From: Penicillium oxalicum
Lineage: Eukaryota > Ascomycota > Eurotiomycetes > Eurotiales > Aspergillaceae
DNA: 64,000 bases
Assembly: GCF_001723175.1 (NCBI RefSeq)
Contig: NC_064653.1
Coordinates: 2,604,001-2,668,000, forward strand
Direction of reading: 5' to 3'
The notes below the pieces were generated by a model. That model saw nothing but the letters and a program-made list of their open reading frames with translations, was not told where the DNA came from and did not search any database. The translations under genes were made by a program, and so were the position numbers. This document shows positions 23,915 through 35,882 of the stretch, piece by piece. Every line of letters starts with the position of its first letter. Positions within the stretch are counted from its first letter, which is position 1.

Positions 23915-25000
23915 GGGACCCACCTTCCACTTTGTGGATTCGAGAGCTATATTAGTGCGATTGAAAAAACTGATGATTGGGTTTTTTTTTTCTTTGGTCT
24001 AGAGGAAATAACACTTGCGTATTGGGCCCGGGCCGTGTTTACTTTTCAGACGATTTTCCGCTCTGGCATGTTGTGCAATGGGTGTGTGAACTTCGGCTGT
24101 GATGGTTGGCTATAGAGATTGATTGGGGTGGTGGATGTTCTAATGAACAGCGTCGGTCAGTTGCGTCTGGGTTCTTAGTCGAGAGATAGAGCTTTTGCAC
24201 TATCTGTTTTGCAGAGGTTTGATCAAAAGGATGGGTGTGCTAGCTGCTAGTTTCTGGCATCAAGACAAGTGACGAGAGGGTAGGTGATCTGGGGCTTGGC
24301 GGGGGCACTTTTCACTTTTGTCCAGCTAGATATTGTCTGCAATGCCTGTGGTGCTTTTGAGCTAAATAAGAGAGAAAATCTTGGATTATTTTTGTGAAAG
24401 TCACAGCTTGGATACAATTTAGTCTTTCGTTTTATTTCGTTACCTGATGGAGCGGGCTTGGAGGAGAGAATCTCCTCAAGTATTCATAACCTACTGGGTG
24501 CTTCCTCGGCTTAATGTAGTATCAAATTCTCTTTCACTACCCGAGTTGACGCAACACCTTGCAAGAATGAGAATTTGAACACTCCAGATAATCCATGAGT
24601 TAACTGATTTTGGCATATACAGAAATTTTAAGGAATTTCTCTGGCCTCATGTAGATATTTGCGCGATCTCGCATCGGAATGGTAGGTAGGAGTACACTTT
24701 ATATTCATTTTCACACAATCCGGTGCATATGAATCTACCGTATTCATTCGATATTCAAGTAGCAATTTACTCGCTCACTCCCATCCCATCAATCATCAAT
24801 CATCAATTAATCATGATCATTTCCATCGTCATCATCAAGAAGCCATCTAGTCGCAGGGGAGACAACCCCAGTGCATCAATGTCTTTCCAATCCAACACCC
24901 AGCAACATTCATTCAACCCAACATACAGACAACCCTCAAGCCGATAGTTCCCACCCATTCCCTCCAAGCCCAAGTCCCCATCGGGCATTTGAATTCCACC
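23915..25000. other. Intergenic, AT-leaning
   Basis: No supported gene is present. It includes a T-rich run near 23980 and repeated CATCAAT motifs at about 24785-24815. It should contain the 3' UTRs of both flanking genes. Confidence 0.4.
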
Positions 25001-25612
25001 CTAGTTCACTTTGGCCCAAGCACTAGCCGAAGGAACCGGGATAGCAGACTGGCTGCACCGCTGCCCAGTACGCTCATTCCACTCTTTGCCATTCACACAG
25101 CCATCCTGAGCATTGTTGTACTGGTCCTGGTTCCGATTCTTGTTTTCACTCTCATAGCTATCCCCCGACTGAGTGGCAGTCGGATGAGCATGCCAAACAC
25201 CATTGGCATCCGTCCAGCCAGATTGCGTCTGAGCCGATTGACCAGCCGGCCACGTCTTCAGCCCATTGGCACCTTGTTTTTGGTTCTGTCCGTTCTTGAA
25301 CTGATCGTTCTTGTTTCCGTCACGGTGATCGTTCCACCCCAGTCCATTGTTGTACTGGCCATTGTTGTAATTCTCATGGCCGGGGTACTGGCCCTTCTGA
25401 TACCATCCCAGCTCCTGGTTGTTGCTTGGATTGTTCAGGACAATGTAGCTTTCATTCGGGACAAAATTGCCCTGGGCATCATAATGTCCCTTCCGGTATT
25501 GGCCGCTGGGGTCCCATTGGCCGCTTTGATCGTTGGGATCGATGGGAAGGGCGAGGGTCACGATGGGTAAGAGTGCGAGAAAGAAGATGCTGCTGATCAT
25601 GGCGGAACGCAT
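25001..25612 (-). CDS. Secreted Asn/Gln/Gly-rich small protein
   Basis: The chosen start is the ATG at 25612, giving 203 residues with a clear signal peptide (MRSAMISSIFFLALLPIVTLA followed by LP). Upstream in-frame ATG sequence would place a hydrophilic tail before the signal and is less likely. The mature part is rich in Asn, Gln, Gly, Tyr and Trp, with loose repeats such as GQWDPSGQYRKGHYDAQGN and GWYQKGQYPG. There are only two cysteines, near the end (about residues 176 and 190). It may be a cell-wall or extracellular matrix-associated protein or effector-like protein. No domain is recognised. Confidence 0.7.
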   Translation of the reverse strand: MRSAMISSIFFLALLPIVTLALPIDPNDQSGQWDPSGQYRKGHYDAQGNFVPNESYIVLNNPSNNQELGWYQKGQYPGHENYNNGQYNNGLGWNDHRDGNKNDQFKNGQNQKQGANGLKTWPAGQSAQTQSGWTDANGVWHAHPTATQSGDSYESENKNRNQDQYNNAQDGCVNGKEWNERTGQRCSQSAIPVPSASAWAKVN

Positions 25613-26982
25613 TGTGATTGGGGGGGTTAGGGTTGGAATGTTCGAGGTGACAGAGTTCTTAGATCTTGGTGTTGGAATCACCTCCTATTGCACCTTGTTT
25701 ATATACCCATACTGACCTCAAAGCTCGGTGAGCATGGTCCCGATTTTCCAAGGCATGGCCATGAATGGGCACCATGCGTCAGTAACGCCCGAGTCCAATT
25801 CATCTCAGATCGTGCACTGTGCCCCCCTGTGGCTCAGGGGCCTTCTCAGCATCGAGAATACGTCAATGTGCGTGCGTTCCTGTAGCCTGCGAGGTTGAGT
25901 GTGCCGTGCCGCAAGGGACATCGTCAAAGGTGGCAGGGAGCCGGGAGCTCTGGACAAGCACTCGGAGGTATTGACCGTGTTTTTGAAAACAGATAGAATC
26001 GGTCAGCGCAACGACTAGGATCTTGGCTGTTATACATAAATTGGAACTTGACGAGATTGGATTCCACAAAAGAAAAAAAAGCACATTGTCTCCATTGGCG
26101 TCGATTTCACCCACCGTTGATCCAATTTAATCAAGAGCGGTCCACTTCGCATGGGAGGGAGATGGATCATGGATTCTCGCATGGTGCTGCAGGTTGCAGC
26201 ATGCAGGCTGTATGATCGACGAAACGATCGACGATGGCGACCACGCGTGGAAGATCCGGGGAGGTCCGTGGTGTATGCCTTGCAGATGATCTCATCAGTG
26301 TGCTTCATCGATAATAAAATTCAAAGACGATAGGATGGTTCCATGCCGAGAATTTTGAACGAACTATCGGTGAAGGAGAACCTGGTAGCCTAGAGATCTG
26401 GAACCGGCAATCACGGTGTGTCTTAAAAGGTCTGCCAAAACTCACGCGCTCCAACTCGCGCGTTGGGGGATATGCAAGGTCTGCTGTCCATCGACTTTCC
26501 ACATTCAGGTAACGCCGACAATTCAGAATAGAATATCGTGGGAGAGGCAGATCGCATCGCCTCTGGTACCACGAAAAGGATCAATTTCGGGCTCTTTGAG
26601 GGTTCACTTGTTGTGCCCTTTCATGTGTAGGGTCCGTCCACCGACCAAGGGCTGGAAGGGAACCATTTTGCTGTGGAAGTGAGTGGAATGTGGCAGACAG
26701 GCTATTTACTCAGGAAATGACGCTCTTGTTGTCAATTAATTCATCGAATTCACGGATATCTTAGTTTTCATATGTATGCGTAAGAATAACGCGTGTCTCG
26801 CAGTGGCTTGTGCCGGAAAAAGGAAATACCAAAGGGAGTGGAGTGGTATCCACAAGTGATCAAACTGGTCCGGCCATACATGATTTGAAGATGTGGAGGA
26901 AAAAATAACAATCAAACGGACAGGCACCGATATCAGCGCACCGAAAGAAGAGAAAGAAACGTCAGCCAGGCACCAACACGAC
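25613..26982. other. Intergenic region
   Basis: This is 1.4 kb between two minus-strand genes, with no supported frame. It should include the promoter of the secreted protein gene. Confidence 0.4.
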
Positions 26983-28414
26983 TCAGCGGCGGGCGCGATC
27001 ACACTCAGCCAAGAACCTGTGAATTCCTTCAATATCTTGGTCTAATGTGGGTTGCACTTGGTCGGCACTGGTTTCTTGGAAAAACTGCTGATCACCAAGC
27101 TCGCTGATGTTGATGCTGGAGTAGGCGGAACGTGGTGAGGTCCAAGGGTTGCTTTCGAAAAGTTCCTTGTCTTCAAAACTGATCGCCTTTCCAGAATCGA
27201 GGCCCGAATCCCCGGAAAAGGGACTGCTGACCTCTGGCGTGATCATGCCGTGCCAATCAATGTCGTTCGAAATGTGGGTCTTCGGATTGGAGGAGTTCTC
27301 GAAGAGATACCCTGCTTCAGACGAGGCGGCAACGCTGGGCGCAAAGGGGAAGAGGAGTGCCAGATCAGCGCCCGTGCGGATGTCAAAGTCTTCGTCTTGC
27401 GTGATCCGGCCCCGCTGAACGCCGACTTCGTCACAAAGATGCTCGACGGTCTCGGCATCGCACCCAGGGAACCTCACACGGATAGTCGACCGGTCATGCA
27501 GAGAAATGGGCAAATCTCCCAGTACCGACAGGCGCTTGAGATCATTCAAGACCACAGCAAACTCCTTCAGCGCCCGAGCAAAATCAACAGAGAGCATGTC
27601 CATCACACCGTCCGAGTTCAAGGTCTGAATGGCCTCGGCGCCCGCCTGCTTGCTCAAGGCGTTGAAAGCGCCAAAGGCAGCCATAGTTGGGGACACTTGG
27701 AAGTCCAGGCTCGATCCAGATGCCTGGCGAGGGACAGCGGTCATCTTGCGACCAGCCTGGTCCTGCAGGACGCTGATGGCCTTGTACCGCTTTTCGCCCG
27801 TCCGAGGGTCAATTCCGTCGAAACGGACCTTTTGACCCGACAGGGCGAAGGCGCGAATGCCTTGAGATACATTCTGAATCACCTGAGCCGGCGCTGCCGG
27901 GCCATGGGAGAAGTAGCGGGCTCCTCCGAATCGACCAGCTCCCAGTGTGTAGCCTCCTGCAGTGCGACCGAGCGTGCCACCAGTCAAATTGGGACGCAAT
28001 GTGGACGCAAATGGAGCGCGACTGGTGAACTTGCTGATGTTCGAAGCAACCCTAGTGCTTCGGTATGCGTGGGCCTCGGCCTGGAGACCCGATCGGACGG
28101 CCGAGACAAAGGCACCGGCTGCTCGAGTGGAGAAGTAGCGGCTTCGGGCCTGTCGAATAGCCGCAGCTCGGCTAATGGGTTGCCGGCTATTGATGCGGGC
28201 ATAGGCAGGCTGATATCTCAAGGACGAGTATTGTGTTTGTTCTGGAAGTCTGGCCCTGATAGCCTTGGAGGCCCTTTCATAGGCAAACCTGTGGCGACAT
28301 GGCGTGAGTAAATGACTCATGCGGGTCTTCGGAATCTGTCAAATGGAAGGACTGTACTGACCTTGCTGCTCGCCATATCTTGGGGAGCAACAGATGCCCA
28401 TTCGCAGGCGCCAT
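26983..28414 (-). CDS. Conserved mitochondrial-type protein, 452 residues, unknown function
   Basis: Two exons, 28414-28362 and 28288-26983, join across a 73-nt intron (GTCAGT to CACAG) to give 452 residues. The protein starts MAPANGHLLLPKIWRAAR and continues with a long Arg/Ser/Ala-rich, acid-poor region up to about residue 150, which suggests mitochondrial import. The centre (about 150-330) is a mixed alpha/beta region containing SPTMAAFGAFNALSKQAG and LNDLKRLSVLGDLP. The C-terminal third is acidic and Ser-rich and ends LAECDRARR. Codon use and the clean splice support the model. No catalytic motif is visible. Confidence 0.75.
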
Positions 28415-29098
28415 GTTGATGCCTTTTGGGCGATAGATCCACACGAGAGATGGTATGGGTTGGTAGATGATGGAAGTGATGAAAGAGGAGATGTCATGTC
28501 TTATGTATACCTCAGGCAGGATACCCCAGTGGCGGTGTTTGCCACGCATGTGACCCCGCAAGCGCTAATGGGACCATAATTGGTGGTGTGGCTGATGAGG
28601 TACCCCACCTGGGATCGGCAGTATGAAATGTACGGGGTAGAAGAATTCCGCGCATTGGATACCTCATCGGTTCGCCGAACCAGAGATCTCTTGACAGAGA
28701 CCCGGCATCCCCTTGATGCCTTTCTGGTGCGCTGCACCTTTAGCCGTCAGCATATAGAAATGTCTATGCGACACGTGGATGATTAGCTACGATTGCGGTG
28801 AAAGATTTCAAGCGCATCAGAGCTACGCCCTTGGAGTCTACGGTATACGGTCACAGAACCTCGCAAGGCGGCTATGACGTGCATATAGTGTGGTGATGGT
28901 CAATCAATCATTGCTCAATTGGCAAATCAAGTAGAAGATAGAAATAAAAAAAGAAAACAAAAGGGTATATCTCAACAAAGACTAAGAAAATTGGTATCAC
29001 ATGTCGTATGGTACAGACCACAGGCGGTTTTCCTCCACATGGCAAGGCATTAAAGTCGTATCATTATGTCGCACGTCAGTCGTATAAACCTCGTAGCA
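28415..29098. other. Intergenic region
   Basis: This holds the promoter of the 452-residue protein gene and the 3' UTR of the membrane protein gene. It includes an A-rich stretch at about 28930-28970. No gene is seen. Confidence 0.4.
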
Positions 29099-30067
29099 TC
29101 ATGATTTAAACACTTGTTTGATCTTGACAACATGTGTCGTGGGCCTTTGTAGCGCCGCGGTGTCGCACGATTCTACCCGCGAGAATCCTCCAAAGTCGGT
29201 CAGCTCATGGCCGAGGGTATTCGGTGTGCGCGGGCCCGGGTTCGGGGTGGGTTGCCAGTAATCGTCCGATCCCATTTGATCCGGGCGAACGAGGCAGATC
29301 AGTCGATTCAGGACGGCGAATTCGAGTTTCAGCTTGATGCTGTACACCAGGGACTTGAGCGCGGTCTGGATCGTGTAGCGATTGGTGAATTCCATGATGA
29401 GAAGAACGACGTCGAGGAGGATGAGGAAGACATTGATGGCGAGGACGTAATGGAGGGTTTTGCGGTGGACTCGGTGGATGCGCGAATTGAGGGGGACGAG
29501 ACGGAGGTTGCGGATGACTTGCACCACGTAGAGGTAGGAGATGATCATTTCCTGGACGGAGAATCCGACGAGTTCGATGCGCTCCATGATCCCGTAGGCT
29601 TTGCTCCAGACGGCGGTGTTGGATTTGGAGAAATTGGAGCCATAGGTGAGGATGGTGGTGGGGACGTGAAGGATGATTGCGTTGGTGATGATCATGATGA
29701 GCACCCGGCGGAGGACTCGGGGATCGTTGACGAGAAGACCCAGGCGCGAGTAGAGGACGACAGCTTGGCCCGTGACCATGAAATACCATCCCACGGTTGA
29801 CAAGCTGAGAGAGAACGTTAAGGGTGCGAGGTTGAGGTCCTTGAGGATGAAGCTGACGGCTTGGGGCACCACGCCGAGCAAGCCGCTCAGCAGCAAGCTC
29901 CAGAAGTAGAGGCCTCGATAGTGACGGAAGGTGCAGAGGATGAGCAGCACCAGTTCGATCGAGTTGTAGATGGCCAGGCTCAGTAAGGTTACGATGCTCA
30001 GGATCAGCACCAGATTTTGCCCCGAATAGACGCCCGACTCATCGGGAGGTGGAGCGCTGCCGGGCAT
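29099..30067 (-). CDS. Seven-helix integral membrane protein (DUF7703-like)
   Basis: This intronless frame encodes 322 residues from the ATG at 30067. After a short extracellular-type N-terminus (MPGSAPPPDESGVYSGQN) there are seven hydrophobic segments, at about residues 18-45, 50-75, 84-108, 121-142, 165-190, 205-228 and 235-260. A cytoplasmic-type tail follows. A loop after helix three contains YSRLGLLVNDPRVLRR, a basic segment common to this fungal family. The layout resembles the DUF7703/rhodopsin-like group of fungal membrane proteins. No retinal lysine or known ligand site is identified. The family call is from memory of the architecture. Confidence 0.75.
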   Translation of the reverse strand: MPGSAPPPDESGVYSGQNLVLILSIVTLLSLAIYNSIELVLLILCTFRHYRGLYFWSLLLSGLLGVVPQAVSFILKDLNLAPLTFSLSLSTVGWYFMVTGQAVVLYSRLGLLVNDPRVLRRVLIMIITNAIILHVPTTILTYGSNFSKSNTAVWSKAYGIMERIELVGFSVQEMIISYLYVVQVIRNLRLVPLNSRIHRVHRKTLHYVLAINVFLILLDVVLLIMEFTNRYTIQTALKSLVYSIKLKLEFAVLNRLICLVRPDQMGSDDYWQPTPNPGPRTPNTLGHELTDFGGFSRVESCDTAALQRPTTHVVKIKQVFKS

Positions 30068-33000
30068 GGTGACGAGCGAGCGAGGACGGTCGGATCCGAT
30101 CGACGCCGACCACCAGTGCGAGAGCGCACATGAGATGCGACGAAGACGTCAGAACACCGAAAGAGAGGGAGGTGGGAAGAGAGAGAGGTGTGTGTGTGTC
30201 TGAGAGAGAGAGAGGGAGGGAGGGGGAGAGGGAAGAAAGTGAAAGCGTAAGAACCACGAGAGGATGTGAGATCACGACGGCTCCAATAGCCCCCCTGTAA
30301 GACGGACAAGCAGAGATCCCACGCGGGTCCCTAGGAAATCCGGGGGGAAGGGACTGGGTAGAAAAGCAAATTGCAAACCGAGTCCCAGGACCGACCGGAG
30401 TGGGCAGCGCGACAGAAAAGGACGCTAAACGGTTGCGATGTCACGAACTCCGCGTGGGGAAAGGAAAGCCGGGGGGGCCCAAGGTAAAGTTTGAATTCGC
30501 TTAGTGGACGACATGAGAGTCAAGAGGAATAGAATTCATGAAAAACTAAAAAAGGGGAAAAAGAAATAACCCATGTGCACCCCAGCTCTGTGCCAGCGAA
30601 GAAAAAAACAGGTCCGGGGACCAACCAACCAAAGGTGGAAATTGGAATAGATCACAGCCCATTCCCAGCGTGGCGAGATCTCGGCTCGTCCCAGCGACCG
30701 GCTTTGAAGCCATTTTGAGGCGAGGAGCCCCTCGGACCTTTTTGCATCTGGAGACTGGAGCACCGTGGTGGATCTTGATCCAGGAGCCAGTATGGGTGGA
30801 GGGCGCGAAGGTGGATACCTCCTTGGATACAATAGAGAGTCCTAGTGGGACAACTCCCAGCTGGGGGAGGGTCCGAGTTCGACCGTTGCTCAACTTGTAA
30901 AGTTGCGAAGTTGCTAGAACCCTTTCAGAAAAGGAAGAGAGAGAGAGAAAGAGCGAGGCACGATGAGGGAAGAGCTCTGTGAGCTTCTCGTTCATCTCGG
31001 AGAGGAATGAATTTGCGAGAAAAAAAAAGAAAAGAAAAGAGACGAGAACAAGGTGCGCGGAACCCCACTCTGCTACAGAATGCATGAGAACAAGAACATC
31101 CATCGGTGATGGGTGTTAGACATTCAGAGTCGGGATGGCGGATGGGCTGAAAAGCCACGACCATGTTTAGTACATGATGACCCGATTCTTTTGTGCCGGC
31201 TTCTCGTCCCACGTCAGATTGGCTGCAATCAAGAACTGTGCTGGACATACAAAAGCATTTCTTGCAATCGTTCATCCGGACAGGACCAATTTACTGCATC
31301 AAGTCCCATCCTCGAGCGATGGACCCTCCTCCTACGGAGTACGAAGTGGTAGTGAGTACTGCGTCACTGACCTGCTAAGAGCACCCGCCAAGGAGGCCCA
31401 AAGGGTCATCCTTGTCGGAGCCTGTAAAGTAGGACTGTTCGGCGGCAGTCTCTCGGCCGTCGTCTCGCCTGCGCCAACCGCGGGCGCTGGGACTCTGGTG
31501 GAAATGACTTTGGTCGTGACTCTCGTCGGTTCGAGTGCTTTGCAAGGCCTCCCGGGCTGCCCTCGTATTCATCTTCCTCATCTACCTCATCCGCGTGAAG
31601 TAAATAGTCGTTGCGGTCTCACGGACCAATCTCCGACGAGCGCACCTTTCCTCGTCCGCTTCTAATCTCTGGGCCGTCACGTCGCTTGTCACTTTTGGCT
31701 TTCGGGGACACCCATGCATCTTGATCCACAGATTCACCAGAGAGTGGCAGACAGTGTACAACCCCGCTCGCTTGCTCCTGTCAGCCGAGGGGTCCAGTCA
31801 CTGCCCGTTGGGCCAGTGGCCACGCGGATCGAGATGTTGATCCGATGGAGACCATCGGTGGGTTCATGGGGAAAATGATGGCCGTGCAATGGTCCGAGCA
31901 TGATCCTTGCGGCCGGAGCACGTGATTATGGTGGTACGGAGTACTCTCCCGTCGAGAACTCCCTGGCTGGGTAGTGGGTTTTTTTTGGTTTGTTTTTTGC
32001 CTCCCCCTCCATCCATGGATCCCCAGCTCTGTCGACCAGAAAGCCGCGCGAGTCCAGACTCACATTGAATTCACAGAGCTGACGACCGATCATGTGAGAC
32101 TCATAACTGGAAAATGAAATCATATCCAGGTCCTGTCCCGTGACTCGAGTTCTCCGTTTCAGCAGTCTGCGGTCTGCATTCATCGCGGTGCCCCTCTGTC
32201 CGCCAGACCCTGTCCGAGGCGTCCAGGGAATCCGTAGAAAACGCGTCCACCATTGTTAGCCGAAGCGGAGGGGAGACGAAGGAGGAGACTGAGTTGGACG
32301 CCCTTGAACTCTCTACGGATTCAGTTGGACTCCGTTGGCCGCTGTCCATGTTAGCCTCCTTCGCTAAACCGATTAGCCTTTTAGCGCCGCTGGGAGGTTT
32401 AACCAGCTGCCAACTTGGGCTTGGTGAAGGGACCAGGGGGGACTGCCTCATTGGGAAGACCCCAAAACTCTGTGGGGGATGCAAAAAACCAAACCAAAAG
32501 CATTGAAAAGAAAGAAAAAAGAAATGGGAACAAGCATGGCTCTCAAGTGGACGATCGTTGATGATGGTCCAATGTCCAGTCACCACTAGAATCACTGGCA
32601 GGCGGACCCCTCTTTGATCTGCCTCTCTGGCGGGTTGCTGACTCCAGTCCGTCATCATCTCATGATTGTTTTTCTTGTGGCCCATAGACACATGTATCGA
32701 GGTGTGACGAACCGGATCATCTACCTTTGCTCGATAGACACCTGGTCCAACTCAGTAGACATGACTTTGGACTTGGTCACTCAGCAGTCAGCACTGAAGC
32801 TGTTGGCTCTGCGCCCTTTTTTTCTGTTTTCTTGATTTCTTGTTTTTCTCTTTCCCCCCTTTGGTTGCACCGTCTCGAGTCCCTAGTCTCTACCCCTCTC
32901 TCCCGATCGTCCAGCCTCCCGGCAGATTCCCTGCTCAGTCGTCACCACTGATCCCCCGACCACTCCAGTATTGTACGTAGAAGGGACGAGAGTACACGGG

Positions 33001-35882
33001 CATCATTGCGCGTCCGTGAAACACAAGAGCAATCGAGGCGGTCTCTCCTTTCTGGATTTGGAAATAGCCATCCGGACCTTCATGTATATTCCAACTTCCC
33101 CTGGGACCTAGGTCCTAAAGCCGAACGCTACGCGCTCGGCCCGCTGGACATGAATTAGTACAGCAGTAATAACAAAATATCTATCCGTTCACAACGCGAA
33201 ACGCAGAGACAGCATGACCCGGCGCTAGACAGACTACAGTACAACTACCTCGTAGCATTCTCATAGCCCAACAAGTCAATATCCTATAGTTTTTCGAGTC
33301 CATAGTCTACGGCCAATCCTCTCCCCTCTCGCTCAAGTCCCCAGACCACAAGATTCATGAAACCAGACAATCCCATTCAGATGCCCTCTCACTGAAATTC
33401 CCATCCTCGCCATCGGCACCTTGCACGAGGACTAGCGACCAGCCGAGCACGTGAAAGGATCAAGCCTTTGGGGAAAGGTGGGAACATGCTGCGATTCTCG
33501 GCACATTTTTCTCGCCAGGATTGATGGGCGACCGGGTCCAAGCGCATCCGGGGACGCAAATCCACTGTGGAATCGGTGCACATCATATGCTGCTTGCCCT
33601 GATTTGGGAAAAAGGTGGGTGGCTGCGCGGGACCACCTCTGTTCAGAGACACGTGAGCATACCACTCTATGAAGATTCCAGGAGTCAGGTCCAGTGGACC
33701 TGGTTCACTGGGTTTAGCATATATGAGAGAGAGAGAGAGAGAGAGACGGAGGACAAGCCTCGATCGGAGGCTCAGTTCCATACTTCCCCTTCCCTCCTCA
33801 ACTATTACGGAAGCCGGGGCAATTCACCCATGATTTTTCAAGATGGTGCGCATTTATTAAAATAAGCTCCTGGGTACTGTTAAATCTGCCGTGGTAAATG
33901 GTGGTAGCGTATGTGCTCAATTGTTTCTTTGGACTTATTGATCATCGATTCTGGCCAGAGCTCACGGTCAGAGAATAGGTGGTTCTACATTATGACATGT
34001 TTTGCTTTGACTTTTCCCACTGGCTCACGCAACTACCGACATTAGTGCAAGTAGGAGTCTAGGTTTCCTTTAATAATATATACTTTTGCTTATTGAAAGA
34101 ATGCCTCCCCAACGGGGACAAGGCCTTGAGAATTTTTTGGCCGTTCGAGGAGTCTTGGCATAGGAAAATGCAATTTTGACAAAGACACAAAGGTCCAAAA
34201 GTCCCTCGGAGCCGGAGGCCAACCTAAAACTGCAGACTGCTGTACGAACCGAGAAAACTCACCCACAAAGCTAAGCCTCACGGTGTTCATCCCCTTTGCG
34301 GTAACGGGTGCCAAGCCTCCGTAGAAACGGGCCGCGACTGTACGGTCGGGGGTCGAAATCCAGGTTCCCATGTGCTCGGGTTGATTGTTGAGGATCTACT
34401 TTGAGAGAAGGGTACTCTGCAAATCACTTGTATGTACTCAATAATGTATGCATGTCTGAAAGACACTACTGCCACCTGGATCAAGTGCGGAATAACTGCG
34501 CCTCTTTTGTACCACTCGAGACCTCACGTGAAGCTGAACGGTCCAGATCGTTGTGGAGAGGAATATCTGCCTAGTCTCCGGCGAGGTTCATTTCCAGCGC
34601 TGCCAGAATGTTCCGAGGTGAGAACTGGACGGTCTCATTAATCTTGCAAATGGGCCCAGAGGCTTTTTTTGAACCTGATCCAGAGGTCAGGGTTCCTGTG
34701 GACGTGCAAGTCATACTCATTAGTCAAAACTGTACGGGTCGGACATGATTGGTTCATGGAGGACATGACAGCCAAGGCAGCCATTGAACTTCATTGATCT
34801 CAACAAGTTTCCGCGCACGTTTGAAGATCATGACAGTTGCAGATCATTGACAGTCTACATGTAGATATGTCCTCCTATCACATTCACATGATGGAACTCT
34901 CGGCCATGTCGAGTCGGACCGTGAGGTATTGAATGTTTTTTTTTTTAAAAAAAAATCGATCTCTAATGTCTCCGTCGATTCGTCCTGGAACAATCAAACC
35001 CCAATGTTGAGGGAAGTGATGGTACCACACCTGGCCAGACCAAGAGGACATCCTCTCATGAGTTGGTGATGGAAGCACCTCCCAATTACTGTTGATCTGA
35101 CCGCGCATGAATTTGGAATGATCAATGGATAATGGCCCATTTATCATTCTGATCCACATGAGCCGCCCCCCTTGTCTTCTCCCAAAAATAAAACGAACGA
35201 AAAGGGATCTCCCTGCCTCCATTTCTGCTTCGGTTTGTGGTCGGCGCTCACTTCCGCGCTGCGAGCCCCTCGGCTTCTGCGACCCTCGAGGCCTCGATGA
35301 GAGTCCACCCCCGAGTCTCGCCCGCCGCAGAATCAAACACAAAACAAGAGTCGAGACGGTCTCTTGGGCAGCTGGCCCCAGGATGAGGTCAACCTATTTT
35401 TTTTATTCGCCACCCTGGACTCTCTAGCAGCCCGCTCGAGATGATGCTGTTGCGCTCAACATCGTGAGTGTGGATGTGCCCATCGCCAAAACCAGGCTAA
35501 TTTCCAAGGAAGTGCGCCCGACATTGGGAGGCTAGATGCAATCATCAAGGTCACGAGTGCAGGGTGGCAAAGGTCTGCTTTGGAGGCAGTTTATGTTCCA
35601 GAGCCAGGATCCTCTTTTTCGGTGAATGTGTGTGTCTCTCTGTCTACGCGCTCACTTGCTCCGTGTGAGATGATGATATACAATAAATAGTATGCGCCCA
35701 GGCCACAGCAGAGGTCATGGAGAGAAAGAGAGAGAGAAAGAGGGAAAGACAGACAGACAGAGACAGAGAGAGAGCGTGCGCGCACGCGCGACTCGTTGAA
35801 CAAGAGCAATTGGTTTCTTCTATCATCAACGCTGGCGGGCGTTGAATCGCAGTGATCTTGAGGCCCGACCGTCCGTGTCGCA
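30068..35882. other. 5.8-kb gene-poor region
   Basis: I find no supportable gene. Frames of 150-196 codons (30546-31103, 31174-31665, 32101-32691, 34884-35342) have irregular composition, overlap other frames and show no domains or good introns. Microsatellite-like GA/CT tracts are at 30181-30235, 33725-33746 and 35719-35775. The start of the region probably holds a long 5' UTR of the membrane protein gene. Confidence 0.45.
33725..33746. repeat. (GA)n microsatellite
   Basis: Eleven uninterrupted GA dinucleotides. Confidence 0.9.

Noticed and set aside
29205..29800. Acidic and His/Pro-rich frames on both strands over the membrane protein gene
   Set aside because: Frames opposite or offset to a clear seven-helix coding sequence.
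30546..31103. 185-codon minus-strand frame with hydrophobic start
   Set aside because: The Phe/Leu runs come from GA/CT tracts and A-rich DNA; no continuing exon or homology signal.
32101..32691. 196-codon minus-strand frame
   Set aside because: Low-quality composition and no splice partner; considered chance.
34884..35342. 152-codon minus-strand frame
   Set aside because: Contains a long poly-T/A-derived segment and Arg-rich noise; no support.
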